64,000 nucleotides of DNA from Meghimatium bilineatum. Lineage: Eukaryota; Mollusca; Gastropoda; Stylommatophora; Philomycidae. The DNA lies in the NCBI GenBank assembly GCA_034231615.1, contig CM067307.1, positions 9,411,152-9,475,151 of the forward strand. Direction: 5' to 3'. Numbering within the stretch: position 1 is the stretch's first letter; each line of letters begins with the position of its first letter. Below are positions 20,865-31,024 of the stretch, piece after piece. The notes beneath the pieces were generated by a model. The model ran no database searches. It was not told where the DNA came from and saw only the letters and a program-made list of their open reading frames with translations. The translations under genes were made by a program, and so were the position numbers.

Positions 20865-21165
20865 TTCTTCCTAGATGGCTAATAGGCCTAAGTCATACGA
20901 TTACCGCAAAGATAATATCACAAGCTGGGAACGGTATGATCACTTTTGATGGTGTTTTATCTGCCGGTTTCTTCCTAACGAATGTCCACTATTGCCCTAT
21001 TTTGACTATAGTGCGCCATGTAGCTATGTTATTTGTAACTTTTTCAACATGTACGAGCGTATCATTGTTTATGTCAAGTGCATTCAGAGAGATCTTTAGC
21101 GAGTCGTTGTAATGAATCATTGTCCACCTTGAGAGGGTATGACTTTCTGCATCTCAACACGAGAT
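20865..21165 (-). mobile_element. Ancient LINE C-terminal remnant, zinc-finger-tail family
   Basis: With frameshifts the minus strand reads 'SLNALDINNDTLVHVEKVTN' then 'NIATWRTIVKIGQ' and, further on, 'FPACDIIFAVIV-LRPISHL'. This lines up with the LINE tails at 10.8 and 13.3 kb ('SLKAFEI.QDTWEELAQNRS.WRSTI ... CP..F.ARIGLI.HL'). It is much older and full of stops. Confidence 0.55.
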
Positions 21166-21334
21166 TTGTCAGAAATAGCACGGATAAATACAATTAATAA
21201 GGGTCATTGGTGCAAAGGGTTGCGAATTGATCTGGTTCGGATCCAGGGTTACCAGATAAACAGGAACCTACAATATCATGCTCTTAAAGTATGCTTACCC
21301 TAATAATGGTTTCACCAAAGATATTTCAATCATT

Positions 21335-21540
21335 TGTGTTTATACCAGGCATGTTTGTAACAAGTATGTTTGCATTACGTATGTTTGTAACATGTATATT
21401 TATACCGAGTATGTTTGCACCAAGTATGTTTGTACCAAGTATGTTTGTACCAAGTATGTTTATACCACGTATGTTTGTACCAAGTATGTTTGTAATAAGT
21501 ATGTTTATACCAAGTATGTTTGTACCAAGTATGTTTATCT
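21335..21540. repeat. 15-bp minisatellite, about 13 copies
   Basis: Units of AAGTATGTTTGTACC with A/T changes. The unit is divisible by three, so frames read CTKYV or MFVPS repeatedly. Confidence 0.97.
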
Positions 21541-21589
21541 AGTTGGTCTATTTATAAATATAACTAGTTTTCCTGCTTATAAATAAGTT

Positions 21590-22050
21590 AATTTGATCAG
21601 TTTATGGATTGATCTAGTTTATCTGTTTATTGATGGAGCTAGTTTATCTGTTTATTGATGGATCTAGTTTATCTGTTTATTGATGGAACTAGTTTATCTG
21701 TTTATGGATTGCTCTAGTTTATCTTTTTATTGATGAATCTGTTCCATCTGTTTATTGATGGATCTAGTTTATCTGTTTATGGATTGATCTAGTTTTTATG
21801 TTCATGTGTGGATCTAGTTTATCCATACATAGCTGTTCATGTGTTCACATACAAGTTTAGAACGAATAATCATAAAAGTCTAGATTATATGTCCATAGAT
21901 GAAACTAGTTCGTCTTTTTAAAATGAAGCTAATTCATAGATAAGTCTAGTTCATCTGTCCATAAATGAGTCTAGTTTATATGTTCCTGTAAAAATCCAGT
22001 TTGCCTTTTCCTGGTTTAGTCTAGTTCATATAACTGTAGTTCGTGTGTTC
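21590..22050. repeat. About 26-bp tandem repeat decaying rightwards
   Basis: TTGATGGATCTAGTTTATCT plus GTTTA repeats about nine times to 21830. After that only scattered CTAGTTCATCTGTCCATA-type motifs remain. Confidence 0.9.
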
Positions 22051-22375
22051 TCAATATAAATAGCTCGTTCTGCATATGACCGTATAACCTTCACATACAC
22101 TGATCAGTGCCTTACTCACACAATGAACATCGTTTTCCTCACTATACAAACATAACCCTTCCCACACAATGAACATCTGTTACTTCATTAGCTGTGCCCG
22201 AATGTTGCAGATGTCATGTGGATAAATGAACTGCAATTGCGGTGTATTTATAGTTTTATAGCCGTTGGATCAATGGAACATGAAAAATGAGAACACACTT
22301 TGACATCGTAACATTGGGTATAATAAACAATATCAGAGAAATATCACAAAGCAACTGTCTGTACAGGAAACATTG
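22051..22375. other. Unassigned DNA
   Basis: AT-rich. Two copies of an ACACAATGAACATC motif lie near 22118 and 22163. No gene. Confidence 0.5.
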
Positions 22376-22379
22376 TGAG

Positions 22380-22965
22380 AAGATGTGACAATGCAACTGT
22401 ATGTAGCGTAAACATTGTGAAGATTTGACAATGTAACATTGAGCAAAGTAATCATTTTGAGAGGAATTTGACAATGTAACATTGAACAAAGTAATCATTT
22501 TGAGAGGATTTGACCATGTAACATTGAACAAAGTAATCATTTTGAGAGGAATTTGACAATGTAACATTGAACAAAGTAATCATTTTGAGAGGAATTTGAC
22601 AATGTAACATTGAACAAATTAATCATTTTGAGAGGAATTTGACAATGTAACATTGAACAAAGTAATCATTTTGAGAGGAATTTGACAATGTAACATTGAA
22701 CAAAGTAATCATTTTGAGAGGATTTGACCATGTAACATTGAACAAAGTAATCATTTTGAGAGGAATTTGACAATGTAACATTGAACAAAGTAATCATTTT
22801 GAGAGGAATTTGACAAAGAAACATAGAACAAAGTAATTATTTTGAGAACAATTTGACAATGCAACATGGAGCAAAGTAAACAATATGAGAGGATTCTGAC
22901 AACATAACATTGAGTAGCGTAAACATTCTGAGAGTAATTTGACAACGTAACAATGAATATAGTCA
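22380..22965. repeat. 43-bp minisatellite, about 13 copies
   Basis: GAGGAATTTGACAATGTAAC followed by ATTGAACAAAGTAATCATTTT. A shorter unit reading GAGGATTTGACCATG occurs at least twice in the array. Confidence 0.97.
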
Positions 22966-23046
22966 ATAATGTGATATGTCGTTTACAGTTAAGATACGAG
23001 TAATGCAAATTTGAGAAATGGCATATATATAATTTAGAATTCATGC

Positions 23047-23198
23047 TCCGCCGAAGACGGATGTGTCGGGCCATTGGCGCAAATAAAACGGCGACACAAC
23101 GCATTTCCATTCTCTGGACTGCATACTGCTGGAGATCTAGTAGTACTGCTACAGGAGAGATCCAGCAGGAGTTTGAGAATGAACGCAGAAGAAGAAGA
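23047..23198 (+). mobile_element. SINE-B, complete, with perfect TSD
   Basis: A 152-bp element bounded by AGAATTCATGC at 23036-23046 and 23199-23209. It starts TCCGCCGAAGACGGATGTGT and carries GCGCAAATAAAACGGCGACA and a hairpin-capable segment (CTGGAGATCTAGTAGTACTG). It ends GGAGTTTGAGAATGAACGCA with a GAA tail. The last half resembles SINE-A, and the head has no tRNA-like A/B boxes. The 93-codon frame over it is incidental. Confidence 0.92.
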
Positions 23199-23359
23199 AG
23201 AATTCATGCCGATGATGATGTTTCGATTTCTCAACCAAAGATAAGCATGGCGTTAAAAATGTTAAATGTCTTTTTTTTCCCTGAGTTTTTCTGCTCGTGC
23301 TGTATTCTCGGGATTACAAATTAAATCAATGGATATTAGCAAGGAATTACGTTCTGCGA

Positions 23360-23585
23360 ATGTCGTAAGGAGTGGATTAAGGAGTGGGTTAAGGAGTGGA
23401 TTAAGGAGTGGGTTCAGGAGTGGATTAAGGAGTGGATTAAGGAGTGGGTTAAGGAGTGGATTAAGGAGTGGATTAAAGAGTGGGTTACGGAGAGGATTAA
23501 GGAGTGGGTTAAGAAGTGGATTAAGGAGTGGGTTAAGGAGTGGATTAAGGAGTGGGTTAAGGAGTGGGTTAAGGAATGGGGCTAT
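23360..23585. repeat. 12-bp minisatellite, about 18 copies
   Basis: Alternating AAGGAGTGGATT and AAGGAGTGGGTT units. It encodes Ser-Gly-Leu-Arg repeats on one strand and Leu-Leu-Asn-Pro on the other, and neither is a credible gene. Confidence 0.98.
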
Positions 23586-23629
23586 GAGGTACGAAGATAT
23601 AGATTTCTTTCCCATAACATGGATTTAAG

Positions 23630-23772
23630 TTTTCCAAAGCCATAATGAAGTACGATGTATCACACCGAACGGCGCAGAAATCGCAGACAAGTTGTAAAGT
23701 ATAATACACCGTATTTGTTTTCCGGATTTCATCCTTGAAACCATTAGGAGTTTCACAACGAAGAAGAACCAG
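23630..23772 (+). mobile_element. SINE-A copy, diverged
   Basis: CCAAAGCCATAATGAAGTAC, then GGCGCAGAAATCGCAG, then AGGAGTTTCACAACGAAGAA keep SINE-A order with many changes. Confidence 0.7.
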
Positions 23773-23799
23773 ATTTTTAAAGCGTCAAACATAACGTAC

Positions 23800-23960
23800 G
23801 TATATCATTCGCATAACATTCGTGTATCGTAGTATAACATTCGTGTATCGTAGTATAACATTCGTATATCGTAGTATAACATTCGTGTATCGTAGTATAA
23901 CATTCGTGTATCGTAGTATAACATTCGTGTATCGTAGTAGAACATTCGTACTTACAAGCA
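23800..23960. repeat. 21-bp minisatellite, first block (7 copies)
   Basis: AACATTCGTGTATCGTAGTA(T) repeats. It belongs to the same AACATTCG superfamily as the next blocks. Confidence 0.97.
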
Positions 23961-23984
23961 TTCTTACGTAATACATTCGCATAA

Positions 23985-24470
23985 AGTACGTATACCATTC
24001 GTGTAATGTAATATACCATTCGTGTAATGTAATATAACATTCGTGTAATGTAATATACCATTCGTATAATGTAATATAACATTCGTGTAATGTAATATAA
24101 CATTAGTGTAATGTAATATAACGTTCGTGTAATGTAATATAACATTCGTGTAATGTAATATAACATTCGTGTAATGTAATATAACGTTCGTGTAATGTAA
24201 TATAACATTCGTGTAATGTAATATAACGTTCGTGTAATGTAATATAACATTAGTGTAATGTAATATAACGTTCGTGTAATGTAATATAACATTCGTGTAA
24301 TGTAATATAACATTCGTGTAATGTAATATAACATTCGTGTAATGTAATATAACATTAGTGTAATGTAATATAACGTTAGTGTAATGTAATATAACATTCG
24401 TGTAATGTAATTTAACATTCGTGTAATGTAATATAACATTCGTGTAATGCAATATAACATTCGTAATACT
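23985..24470. repeat. 21-bp minisatellite, second block (about 23 copies)
   Basis: AACATTCGTGTAATGTAATA(T), with recurring AACGTTCG and AACATTAG variants. It gives minus-strand frames of more than 200 codons (Asn-Val-Ile-Leu-His-Tyr-Thr), which are repeat artefacts. Confidence 0.98.
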
Positions 24471-25145
24471 TTCGCATAACGAACGTATAACACTCGTGTA
24501 ACGTAGTATAATATTCGTACTTACAAACATTCGTACATATAACATTCGTATAACATATAGTATAGCATACGTATAACATTCGTGTAAAGTACGTATAACA
24601 ATCGCATAACGTATGTATAACATTCGTGTAAAGTACGTATAACAATCGCATAACGTACGTATAACATTCGTGTAAAGTACGTATAACAATCGCATAACTT
24701 ACGTATAACATTCGTGTGACCTAGTATAACAATCGCATAACGTATTTATAACATTCTTGTAACGTACGTATAATATTCGCAATACATTCATATGACGTAC
24801 GTATAACATTTCTACGTACAAACTTTGGTATGTGTAACATTCGTACGTACAAACATTGGTACGTATAATATTCGTACGTACAAACATTGGTACGTATAAT
24901 ATTCGTACGTACAACATTGGTACGTATAACATTCGTACGTACAAACATTGTACATATAACATTCGTACGTACAAACATTGGTACATATAACATTCGTACG
25001 TATAAACATTGCTATGTATAACAGTCGTATTTACAAACATTTGTATGTATAATATTCGTATGTACAAACATTGGTATGTATAACAGTCGTATTTACAAAC
25101 ATTTGTATGTATAACATTCGTACGTACAAACATTGGTACATATTG
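24471..25145. repeat. AACATTCG arrays, third block, mostly 31-bp period
   Basis: First mixed units (AACATTCGTGTAAAGTACGT, AACAATCGCATAACGTACGT). From about 24790 a 31-bp unit AACATTCGTACGTACAAACA plus TTGGTACGTAT. The block shows the same motif changing period from 21 to 31. Confidence 0.95.
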
Positions 25146-25388
25146 CAGTGACATTGGTAGCAAAGTATATGCAACAAACAACATAGACCTCTGTATATTT
25201 GGATATCCATAACATGGAATAGGTAACATTACTTTTATGACTAGGAAATTGAAAGTTGCGGATTGTTCAGGTGGTACATTAATCACCAATGGCTGCAATA
25301 CGGGGAGAAGTTTCTACATTTCAACTGTTTATCAAACCTTTTGGTCAAAATGGTTAATTTAATTGAAGATTAAAAAATCAACGTGACT
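25146..25388. other. Unassigned AT-rich DNA
   Basis: No repeat or gene recognised. Confidence 0.5.
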
Positions 25389-25506
25389 ACGTCTGGAGGC
25401 ATCGATATGCGCGCTACGCAATGAGAAGCACCCTTCCGCCCCAGGATTATCCAAGGGGTGCGGAGGCGGGGGTCTCAGCGCGTAGATCGATGCATCTAAC
25501 GTCTGC
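25389..25506. mobile_element. GC-rich palindromic MITE-like element
   Basis: TACGTCTGGAGGCATCGATA...GCGCGCT on the left pairs with AGCGCGTAGATCGATGCATC...TAACGT on the right. Between them CCTTCCGCCCC and GGGGTGCGGAGG also pair. The whole ~118 bp can fold on itself and is sharply GC-rich against AT-rich flanks. It could be a MITE or a structured RNA gene. I recognise no family. Confidence 0.5.
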
Positions 25507-25662
25507 AAAATACGTCTTTATTGATATTTTGCTCCGTTAAATAATTAAATGATTTGTTTGTTAAAATATAGGTACATCTGCCAGTATTGTACCCATCAAT
25601 ATTGTGGGACAAATACTGTACATATTTGTGGAGATAATAATAGTCTTGTATGCTAAATACCA

Positions 25663-26119
25663 TTCCTGTTCTCTTTATAATGTAAACATAATGCGCGCAA
25701 TAGTTGATATCCCAGGAATATCAGTAGCTGGACATAACATAAATAATTTGAGATATGCGGATGACACTGTTCTGATTGTTAAAAGTGAGGAAGACCTTCA
25801 AGAATTAATTAATGTTGTAGTCACAGAAAGTAAAGAGAAAAAATCTCTTCCTAAATATCAAGAAAACAGAAGTAATGGTTATTTCAAAGAAACAAAATAA
25901 CACAAATTGCAAAATCAAATTTTTGATTTAGTATTAAAACATGTACACCAGTTCAAATAATTAGGTACAATGATTACAGCAGATGGAAGAAGTTTAACAA
26001 AAATAAGAAGCAGAATAGGGAAGGAAAAACTACATTCAGAAAAATGAAAAATATTATATGTAATATGACTTTGTCATTAGAGGTGAGGAAGAGAGTTCAG
26101 TAGTGCTATATAACTCATA
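25663..26119 (+). mobile_element. LINE reverse transcriptase fragment, 5' piece (split by a SINE)
   Basis: The plus strand encodes 'IPGISVAGHNINNLRYADDT' followed by VLIVKSEEDLQELINVVVTES. The YADD box is the catalytic motif of non-LTR retrotransposon reverse transcriptases, here in the context of the family whose downstream part reads 'KYLGT(L/M)IT.DG'. After one more shift it continues through the 'G..MITADGRSLTKI' region and is cut at 26111-26119 by a SINE insertion. It is truncated on the 5' side before the RT palm and is a pseudogene. The sequence from about 25560 to 25662 is probably also element-derived. Confidence 0.85.
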
Positions 26120-26120
26120 T

Positions 26121-26395
26121 TTAAAAAAGTAAAGTAACCCATAGCATTTATTAATGCCGTAGGGGCGTGAGATGTTAGCGATCTCACATTTCAGAGGCTC
26201 TACAAATGAGGGCGGTAGCCATCTCCTCTCCCTCGCTGTCTTTACTTTCCGGATAAATCCGGTACCCATTTAAGGCTGGGTCGACCTGGCAGCCATTGCG
26301 ATCTGAAAAACATTTCCGCCTCAACTAGGGAATGAACTCAGGACCACTCATATGCGAAGCCAGTGCGCTAACCTCTGCGCTACGCGATTCCCTTT
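26121..26395 (-). mobile_element. tRNA-derived SINE inserted in a LINE
   Basis: On the minus strand the element starts GGGAATCGCGTAGCGCAGAG with a tRNA-like head (A box in GTAGCGCAGAGGTTAGCGC, B-box-like GAGTTCATTCCC). It goes on through CCTTAAATGGGTACCGGATT and ends at GGTTACTTTACTTTTTT. The flanks TAACTCATA (26111-26119) and TAACTTCTATA (26396-26406) are a plausible imperfect target duplication. The LINE reading continues on both sides, and the related uninterrupted LINE at 50.5-51.3 kb shows the empty site. Among tRNA-headed SINEs here it is the most complete. Confidence 0.88.
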
Positions 26396-26397
26396 TA

Positions 26398-26830
26398 ACT
26401 TCTATACTAACATATAGATGCGAGTCTTGGACAATAAACAAATAGGAAAGAGGGAAATTAGAGGCAATGGAGATATGGGTCTACAGAAGAATGTTGAGAA
26501 CACCATGGACTGCTAGAAAAAAAAGAATGTGATGGTATTGAAAGAGTCAAATGCGAAATGGACCTTAATCAATAATATTAGAAAAAGAAAATCTTCATTT
26601 TTGGGCCACTTCATGAGAGAGGAAGGTTTGGAGAGTATAGTCACAACAGGCAAGATTGAAGGTAACAAAGACAGAGGACGACAACGTGAGAAAATATTAG
26701 GTAGTTCAACAACAAGGCACGGTAGGAAACAAAAACGACTCTGATACATAATACTAGAGATAGAGAGCTGTGGAGAGCCATGATTGCCTATGCCAGCCGA
26801 CATGGCACCTGGTTATGATGATGATGATGA
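26398..26830 (+). mobile_element. LINE fragment, 3' piece of the split copy
   Basis: It resumes the interrupted LINE: 'CESWTINK' then 'EAMEIWVYRRMLRTPWTAR', 'SNAKWTLINNIRKRKSSFLG' and 'HFMREEGLESIVTTGKIEGN', followed by 'RGRQREKILGSSTTRHG'. This is the post-RT region common to many mollusc LINEs. It ends with a 3' UTR and ATGATGATG tail at about 26815-26832. Frame shifts and stops show it is dead. Confidence 0.85.
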
Positions 26831-26901
26831 AGACATGAAACATATCGCCATTCGCCAGTGAATATAAATACAATTTAGAGAAGCTTGGCATGAGAATACA
26901 T

Positions 26902-27179
26902 CTTCTTCTTCTGCGTTCGTTCTCAAACTACTGCAGATTAGCAGGATGTAGTCCAGAGAATGGAATGCGTTGTGTCATGGTTTACAGCATTGCTGCGATA
27001 TCTGCGCCTTTCGACCGGACACATCCGACTTCAGCATGGCTTTGGGTCACTGACCCTATATGGGATGGGACAGCCAACTCCATCCCATAACCTCCTTAGT
27101 CGCCTCTTACGACATGCATGGAAGGTAAACAGTGTTGCTATTCTTTGCTCCCCTTTCAGGCCCCGGCAACACACGGGCG
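26902..27179 (-). mobile_element. SINE-A, full-length reference copy with perfect TSD
   Basis: The 12-base duplication ATGAGAATACAT (26890-26901, 27180-27191) bounds a 278-bp element. On its sense (minus) strand it begins CGCCCGTGTGTTGCCGGGGC. The conserved block GTCGTAAGAGGCGACTAAGG follows, then a self-complementary region (GGGATGGAG...CCCATCCC and CCCATATAGGGTCAGTGACCC), then CGCAGATATCGCAGCAATGC. It ends GAACGCAGAAGAAGAAG. No tRNA A/B boxes are visible. It sits 70 bases after the LINE tail. Confidence 0.93.
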
Positions 27180-27364
27180 ATGAGAATACATGATAACGTT
27201 GAATCCGCAAAAATAAGTGAGATTTGACATGACCGTCTGCGTTATAAGACCTCTGCACAGAATTAGTTAGGCATTCATTCGTTACTTTTTTAAAATGATT
27301 AACCTGCACATTTGGAATTGCATGCCTAAAATAGTCATGGTGACTTAAAGTATATAAATAGTAC

Positions 27365-28015
27365 CAACGAAAATGTCGACAATATTCAAAAGCGTAACGA
27401 ATGAAGGCTTAATTAATTATGTGCACTGGTCTAATCCGCACTGTGCACTAGTATTAAATAAGAAAAATTTAAAGCAGGTGAATTCTTTCAAATATTTAGG
27501 AACATTAATAACTTCAGATGGTAAATGCAAGGCGAAAATTATAAGCAGAATAGTACAAGCAAAAGCAGAATTCCATAAAATGGAAAACATCCCATGTAAC
27601 AAGTCCATATCGATGGATACTAGAAAACATGTCACCAAATATTACATTGAACCATTGCTACTCTATGGAAGTGAAGCATGGACAATAAATAAGACATTAC
27701 AAAAATAATTGGAGGAAGCGGAAATGTGGTTTATTCGAAGGTGAAAACATGCATTATTGATAATATAAGAAAAATACAGTCAACATTTATTGGGCACATA
27801 ATGAGAAGAGGCGGCATTGAGAATATAGTGACAACAGGAAAGATAGAAGGGAAAAGATGAAGGGGAAGACCCAGAGAAAAGATATTGGACAGTTTGACTA
27901 AATAGCTTCGATTGACGACACCAACAGAGATGATAACATATATGAGAGATCGAGGTACATGGAGAAATATGATCACCAACGCCATTCGGCACGGCACTTG
28001 ATGATGCTGATGACT
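27365..28015 (+). mobile_element. LINE RT C-terminal fragment, YADD-family relative
   Basis: The 111-codon frame at 27373-27708 reads 'VNSFKYLGTLITSDGKCKAK', then 'ISRIVQAKAEFHKMENIPCN' and 'YYIEPLLLYGSEAWTINKTL'. This is the region just after the RT catalytic core in the same LINE group as 25663. Past a stop it goes on with 'GHIMRRGGIENIVTTGKIEG' and 'RGRPREKILDSLTK', ending at a GATGATGCTGATGA tail. It lacks the catalytic YADD box and everything upstream. Confidence 0.85.
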
Positions 28016-28111
28016 GAATTCCTATAGTGACGACTATCACGGATTTTCGAACCGGACACATAATAAGAGTGGTCTTGCATTAGGAGATAATAAGTTTACC
28101 TGAGTGTTTCC

Positions 28112-28114
28112 ACT

Positions 28115-28155
<41 letters not shown>

Positions 28156-28158
28156 AGT
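28112..28158. repeat. (GA)n microsatellite
   Basis: About 20 GA units with one T interruption. Confidence 0.97.
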
Positions 28159-28184
28159 GGTGGGTTGAGGTCTGTTTAGAGATT

Positions 28185-28600
28185 ATTCTTGGTTGGTTGG
28201 TTGCTGATCCAGCGGTCAATGGGCTCTTGCCTTTTGACCTATTGCCATTAAAATGGAATTATGTTGCTGGTAAGTCTGTGTTATTTCGGCCCAGCCCGGG
28301 CCAGGGAATAACTATCACACCACCAGAAAGGTAGGTTTCAACCTATGGACTACTCTGAGCCACTGCAGCCAAGATAAGGTTCACTGTGTTAATTCCCCGC
28401 CACCAATTGACTACTGGTTATGCCGAACTTCTCTATTGCTCCAGGCATGCAGCGAAATGTTCAAGTCAAAAGGATTGTCACGTCCTGAGTCATTGTGCCT
28501 CCATGATGGGCCTCAGCCATAGAAAAAAAACAGTGCTGTCAGTTTCCTTCTCCCCGGTGCTATCAGTTCCCTCCTCTCAGTACTGAAAAGTACATCTCTG
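28185..28600. other. Unassigned, possibly a dispersed repeat
   Basis: It is less AT-rich than its surroundings and starts with GTTGGTTGCTGATCCAGCGG, a motif that reappears as the 45-bp minisatellite at 44335. TGCTGTCAGTTTCCTTCTCC is followed by a similar TGCTATCAGTTCCCTCCTCT, a short internal duplication. The 66-codon frame at 28386 has no domain. Confidence 0.4.
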
Positions 28601-28854
28601 GCTCCCTCCCAACCACATACATTTACAACTATAAAAAAAGTATAAAATTCATTGTAACAACAAAATAAAAGCATCAGAAGCAGAATTGTATAGATGACGT
28701 GCCATGGAGTTTCCATAAGAAGATAACCTCAATATAACGTCATTTAATCTACTAAGGTTTTTCTGTTGCATGGGTGGTGTGTCTATTGGGCTATTGGTGA
28801 GACCCACAGACGCAACCCCATGCGTAGAGATAGTTCTTATATGATATATTTATA

Positions 28855-29185
28855 GATGAGTTGAGTGAAGGGAGGTGCGATGAGAGAAGAGAGATGCGAT
28901 GAGAGAAGGGAGATGCGATGAGAGAAGGGAGATGCGATGAGAGAAGGGAGATGCGATGAGAGAAGGGAGATGCGATGAGAGAAGGGAGGTGCGATGAGAG
29001 AAGGGAGATGCGATAAGAGAAGGGAGGTGCGATGAGAGAAGGGAGATGCGATGAGAGAAGGGAGATGCGATGAGAGAAGGGAGATGCGATGAGAGAAGGG
29101 AGATGCGATGAGAGAAGGTAGATGCGATGAGAGAAGGGAGATGCGATGAGAGAAGGGAGATGCGATGAGAGAAGGGAGAATTATA
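28855..29185. repeat. 19-bp minisatellite, about 17 copies
   Basis: GGAGATGCGATGAGAGAAG repeats almost perfectly. A 151-codon minus-strand frame (Ser-His-Leu-Pro-Ser-Leu-Ile) is a by-product. Confidence 0.98.
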
Positions 29186-29870
29186 CAACTGGAGAAGTGA
29201 TGAGGTAAGGGATGTGCATAAAGAATTGAGATGTGATGAGGGGAACGGAGTCATGATTAGTGGAGGTGTGATGTGAAATGCAAATGTGATAAGAATGGAA
29301 TTCAATGAGAGAATGCTATCAGGTACGGGAGAAGTGATAAGAAAAGGGAAATGTATATACGGAGCAGAGATTCAATTAAATAAAAAGAGGCGATGAGATA
29401 AAGGGTAAATGATGGCTTATGAGACATAGGTGATGAAACATGAGAGGTGAAATGAAATGTTAGGAGATGCGATGGTAAACCAAAGACGAAATGAAAGAAG
29501 TAAGATAATATGGTAGATGAGAGAAATGAAGATGTTAGAATAAGGATGAGAGAGAATTTGGAGACAAATGATAAAATGAAATATGAGATGAAGGGATAGA
29601 AATTAGATGAAATATAGGAGATGAAGGGGTAGAAATAAGATGAAATAAAGGAGACGGAATGAATAGGTGCGATAGTATAAGGGAGATGAAATATAAGAGG
29701 TAAGATTATATTTTTGAGATGCTGGAGAGGTAAGATTATAAATGGGAGGTGATATTAGAATATTGAGATAGGTTAGTTGTGAGTTATGAGATTAAATATG
29801 GTAGGTGACATCACACATGAGGGTGTGATGTGGCATATTGAAGATGAGACATCAGGAATGATGTGTGCTG
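29186..29870. repeat. Degenerate GA/GATG-rich decay zone of the 19-bp array
   Basis: GATGAGA, GATGAAATA and GGAGATG motifs recur without fixed period for about 700 bases. Confidence 0.7.
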
Positions 29871-30155
29871 TTGAATGTCATATATGAACAATACATGCGT
29901 CTGTATATGCATGAAATGTTCACACATGTCAGTAATCTAGACATTGCATAGTTTTCTGGCTGGTCATAGGAAATTCCCACAATAATCGATACATTGCGGT
30001 GAATCATTCGGTGATTTATTAATACTGAAATGTTGAACACATCCGTATTGTATAGGTGAGGTTGTCCTGCAGAGCTGCGCAGTGTTATAGATTTAATCAA
30101 TGAAACGATACTTTATTAGTGGAAAGAAAACTTATCGTCAGGGAAAATTCTGCTG
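29871..30155. other. Unassigned DNA
   Basis: Unique; one 82-codon minus-strand frame without a recognisable domain. Confidence 0.5.
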
Positions 30156-30159
30156 AACA

Positions 30160-30400
30160 AAAATATATCAGTGGGAAGAAACTTTTAGTAATCATCTATC
30201 ACTGGGAGGAAACTTTTAGTAATCATCTATCAGTGGGCGGAAACTTTTAGTAATCATCTATCAGTGGGAGGAAACTTTTAGCAATCATCTATCAGTGGGA
30301 GGAAACTTTTAGTAATCATCTATCAGTGGGAGGAAACTTTTAGTAATTATCTATCAGTGGGAGGAAACTTTTAGTAATTATCTATCAGTGTGAAGAAACG
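30160..30400. repeat. 31-bp minisatellite, block 1 (about 8 copies)
   Basis: TATCAGTGGGAGGAAACTTT followed by TAGTAATCATC, 31 bases per unit. Confidence 0.98.
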
Positions 30401-30990
30401 TTTAGGAAACATCAATTAGTGGGAAGCAACGTGTTGGAAACATCAGGTAGTGGGAATAAACGTGTTAGAAACATCAATTAGTGGAAATAAATGTGTTGGA
30501 AACATCAAGTAGTGGGAAGAAACGTGTTGGAAACATCAAGTGGTGGAAAGAAACGTGTTGGAAACATCAAGTAATGGGAAGAAACGTGTTGGAAACATCA
30601 AGTAGTGGGAATAAACTTGTTGGAAACATCAAGTAGTGGGAATAAACGTGTTGGAAAAATCAAGTGGTGGAAAGAAATGTGTTGGAAACATCAAGTAGTG
30701 GGAAGAAACGTGTTGGAAACATCAAGTAGTGGGAATAAACGTGTTGGAAACATCAAGTAGTGGGAAAAAACGTGTTGGAAACATCAAGTAGTGGGAAGAA
30801 ACGTGTTGGAAACATCAAGTAGTGGGAATAAATGTGTTAGAAACATCAAGTAGTGGAATAAACGTGTTGGAAACATCAAGTAGTGGAATAAACGTGTTGG
30901 AAACATCAAGTAGTAAGAAGAAACGTGTTGGAAAAACTACTTGATGTTTCCAACACGTAGTAAGACGAAACGTGTTGGAAACATCTACCT
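30401..30990. repeat. 31-bp minisatellite, block 2 (about 18 copies)
   Basis: AAGTAGTGGGAAGAAACGTG followed by TTGGAAACATC. Near 30931-30960 one unit is present in inverted orientation (ACTTGATGTTTCCAACACG), creating a local hairpin with its neighbour. Confidence 0.98.
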
Positions 30991-31024
30991 GTGGGGAAAA
31001 AACGTGTATGAAATATTTTTCAGT

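Noticed and set aside
21200-21265. tRNA-like segment (GGTTGCGAATTGATCTGGTTCGGATCC)
   Set aside because: A B-box-like GGTTCGGATCC is present but the A box is not clear, and no related copy occurs in the window.
23266-23628. Ser-Gly-Leu-Arg repeat protein
   Set aside because: It is the translation of a 12-bp minisatellite; the opposite strand is equally open (Leu-Leu-Asn-Pro).
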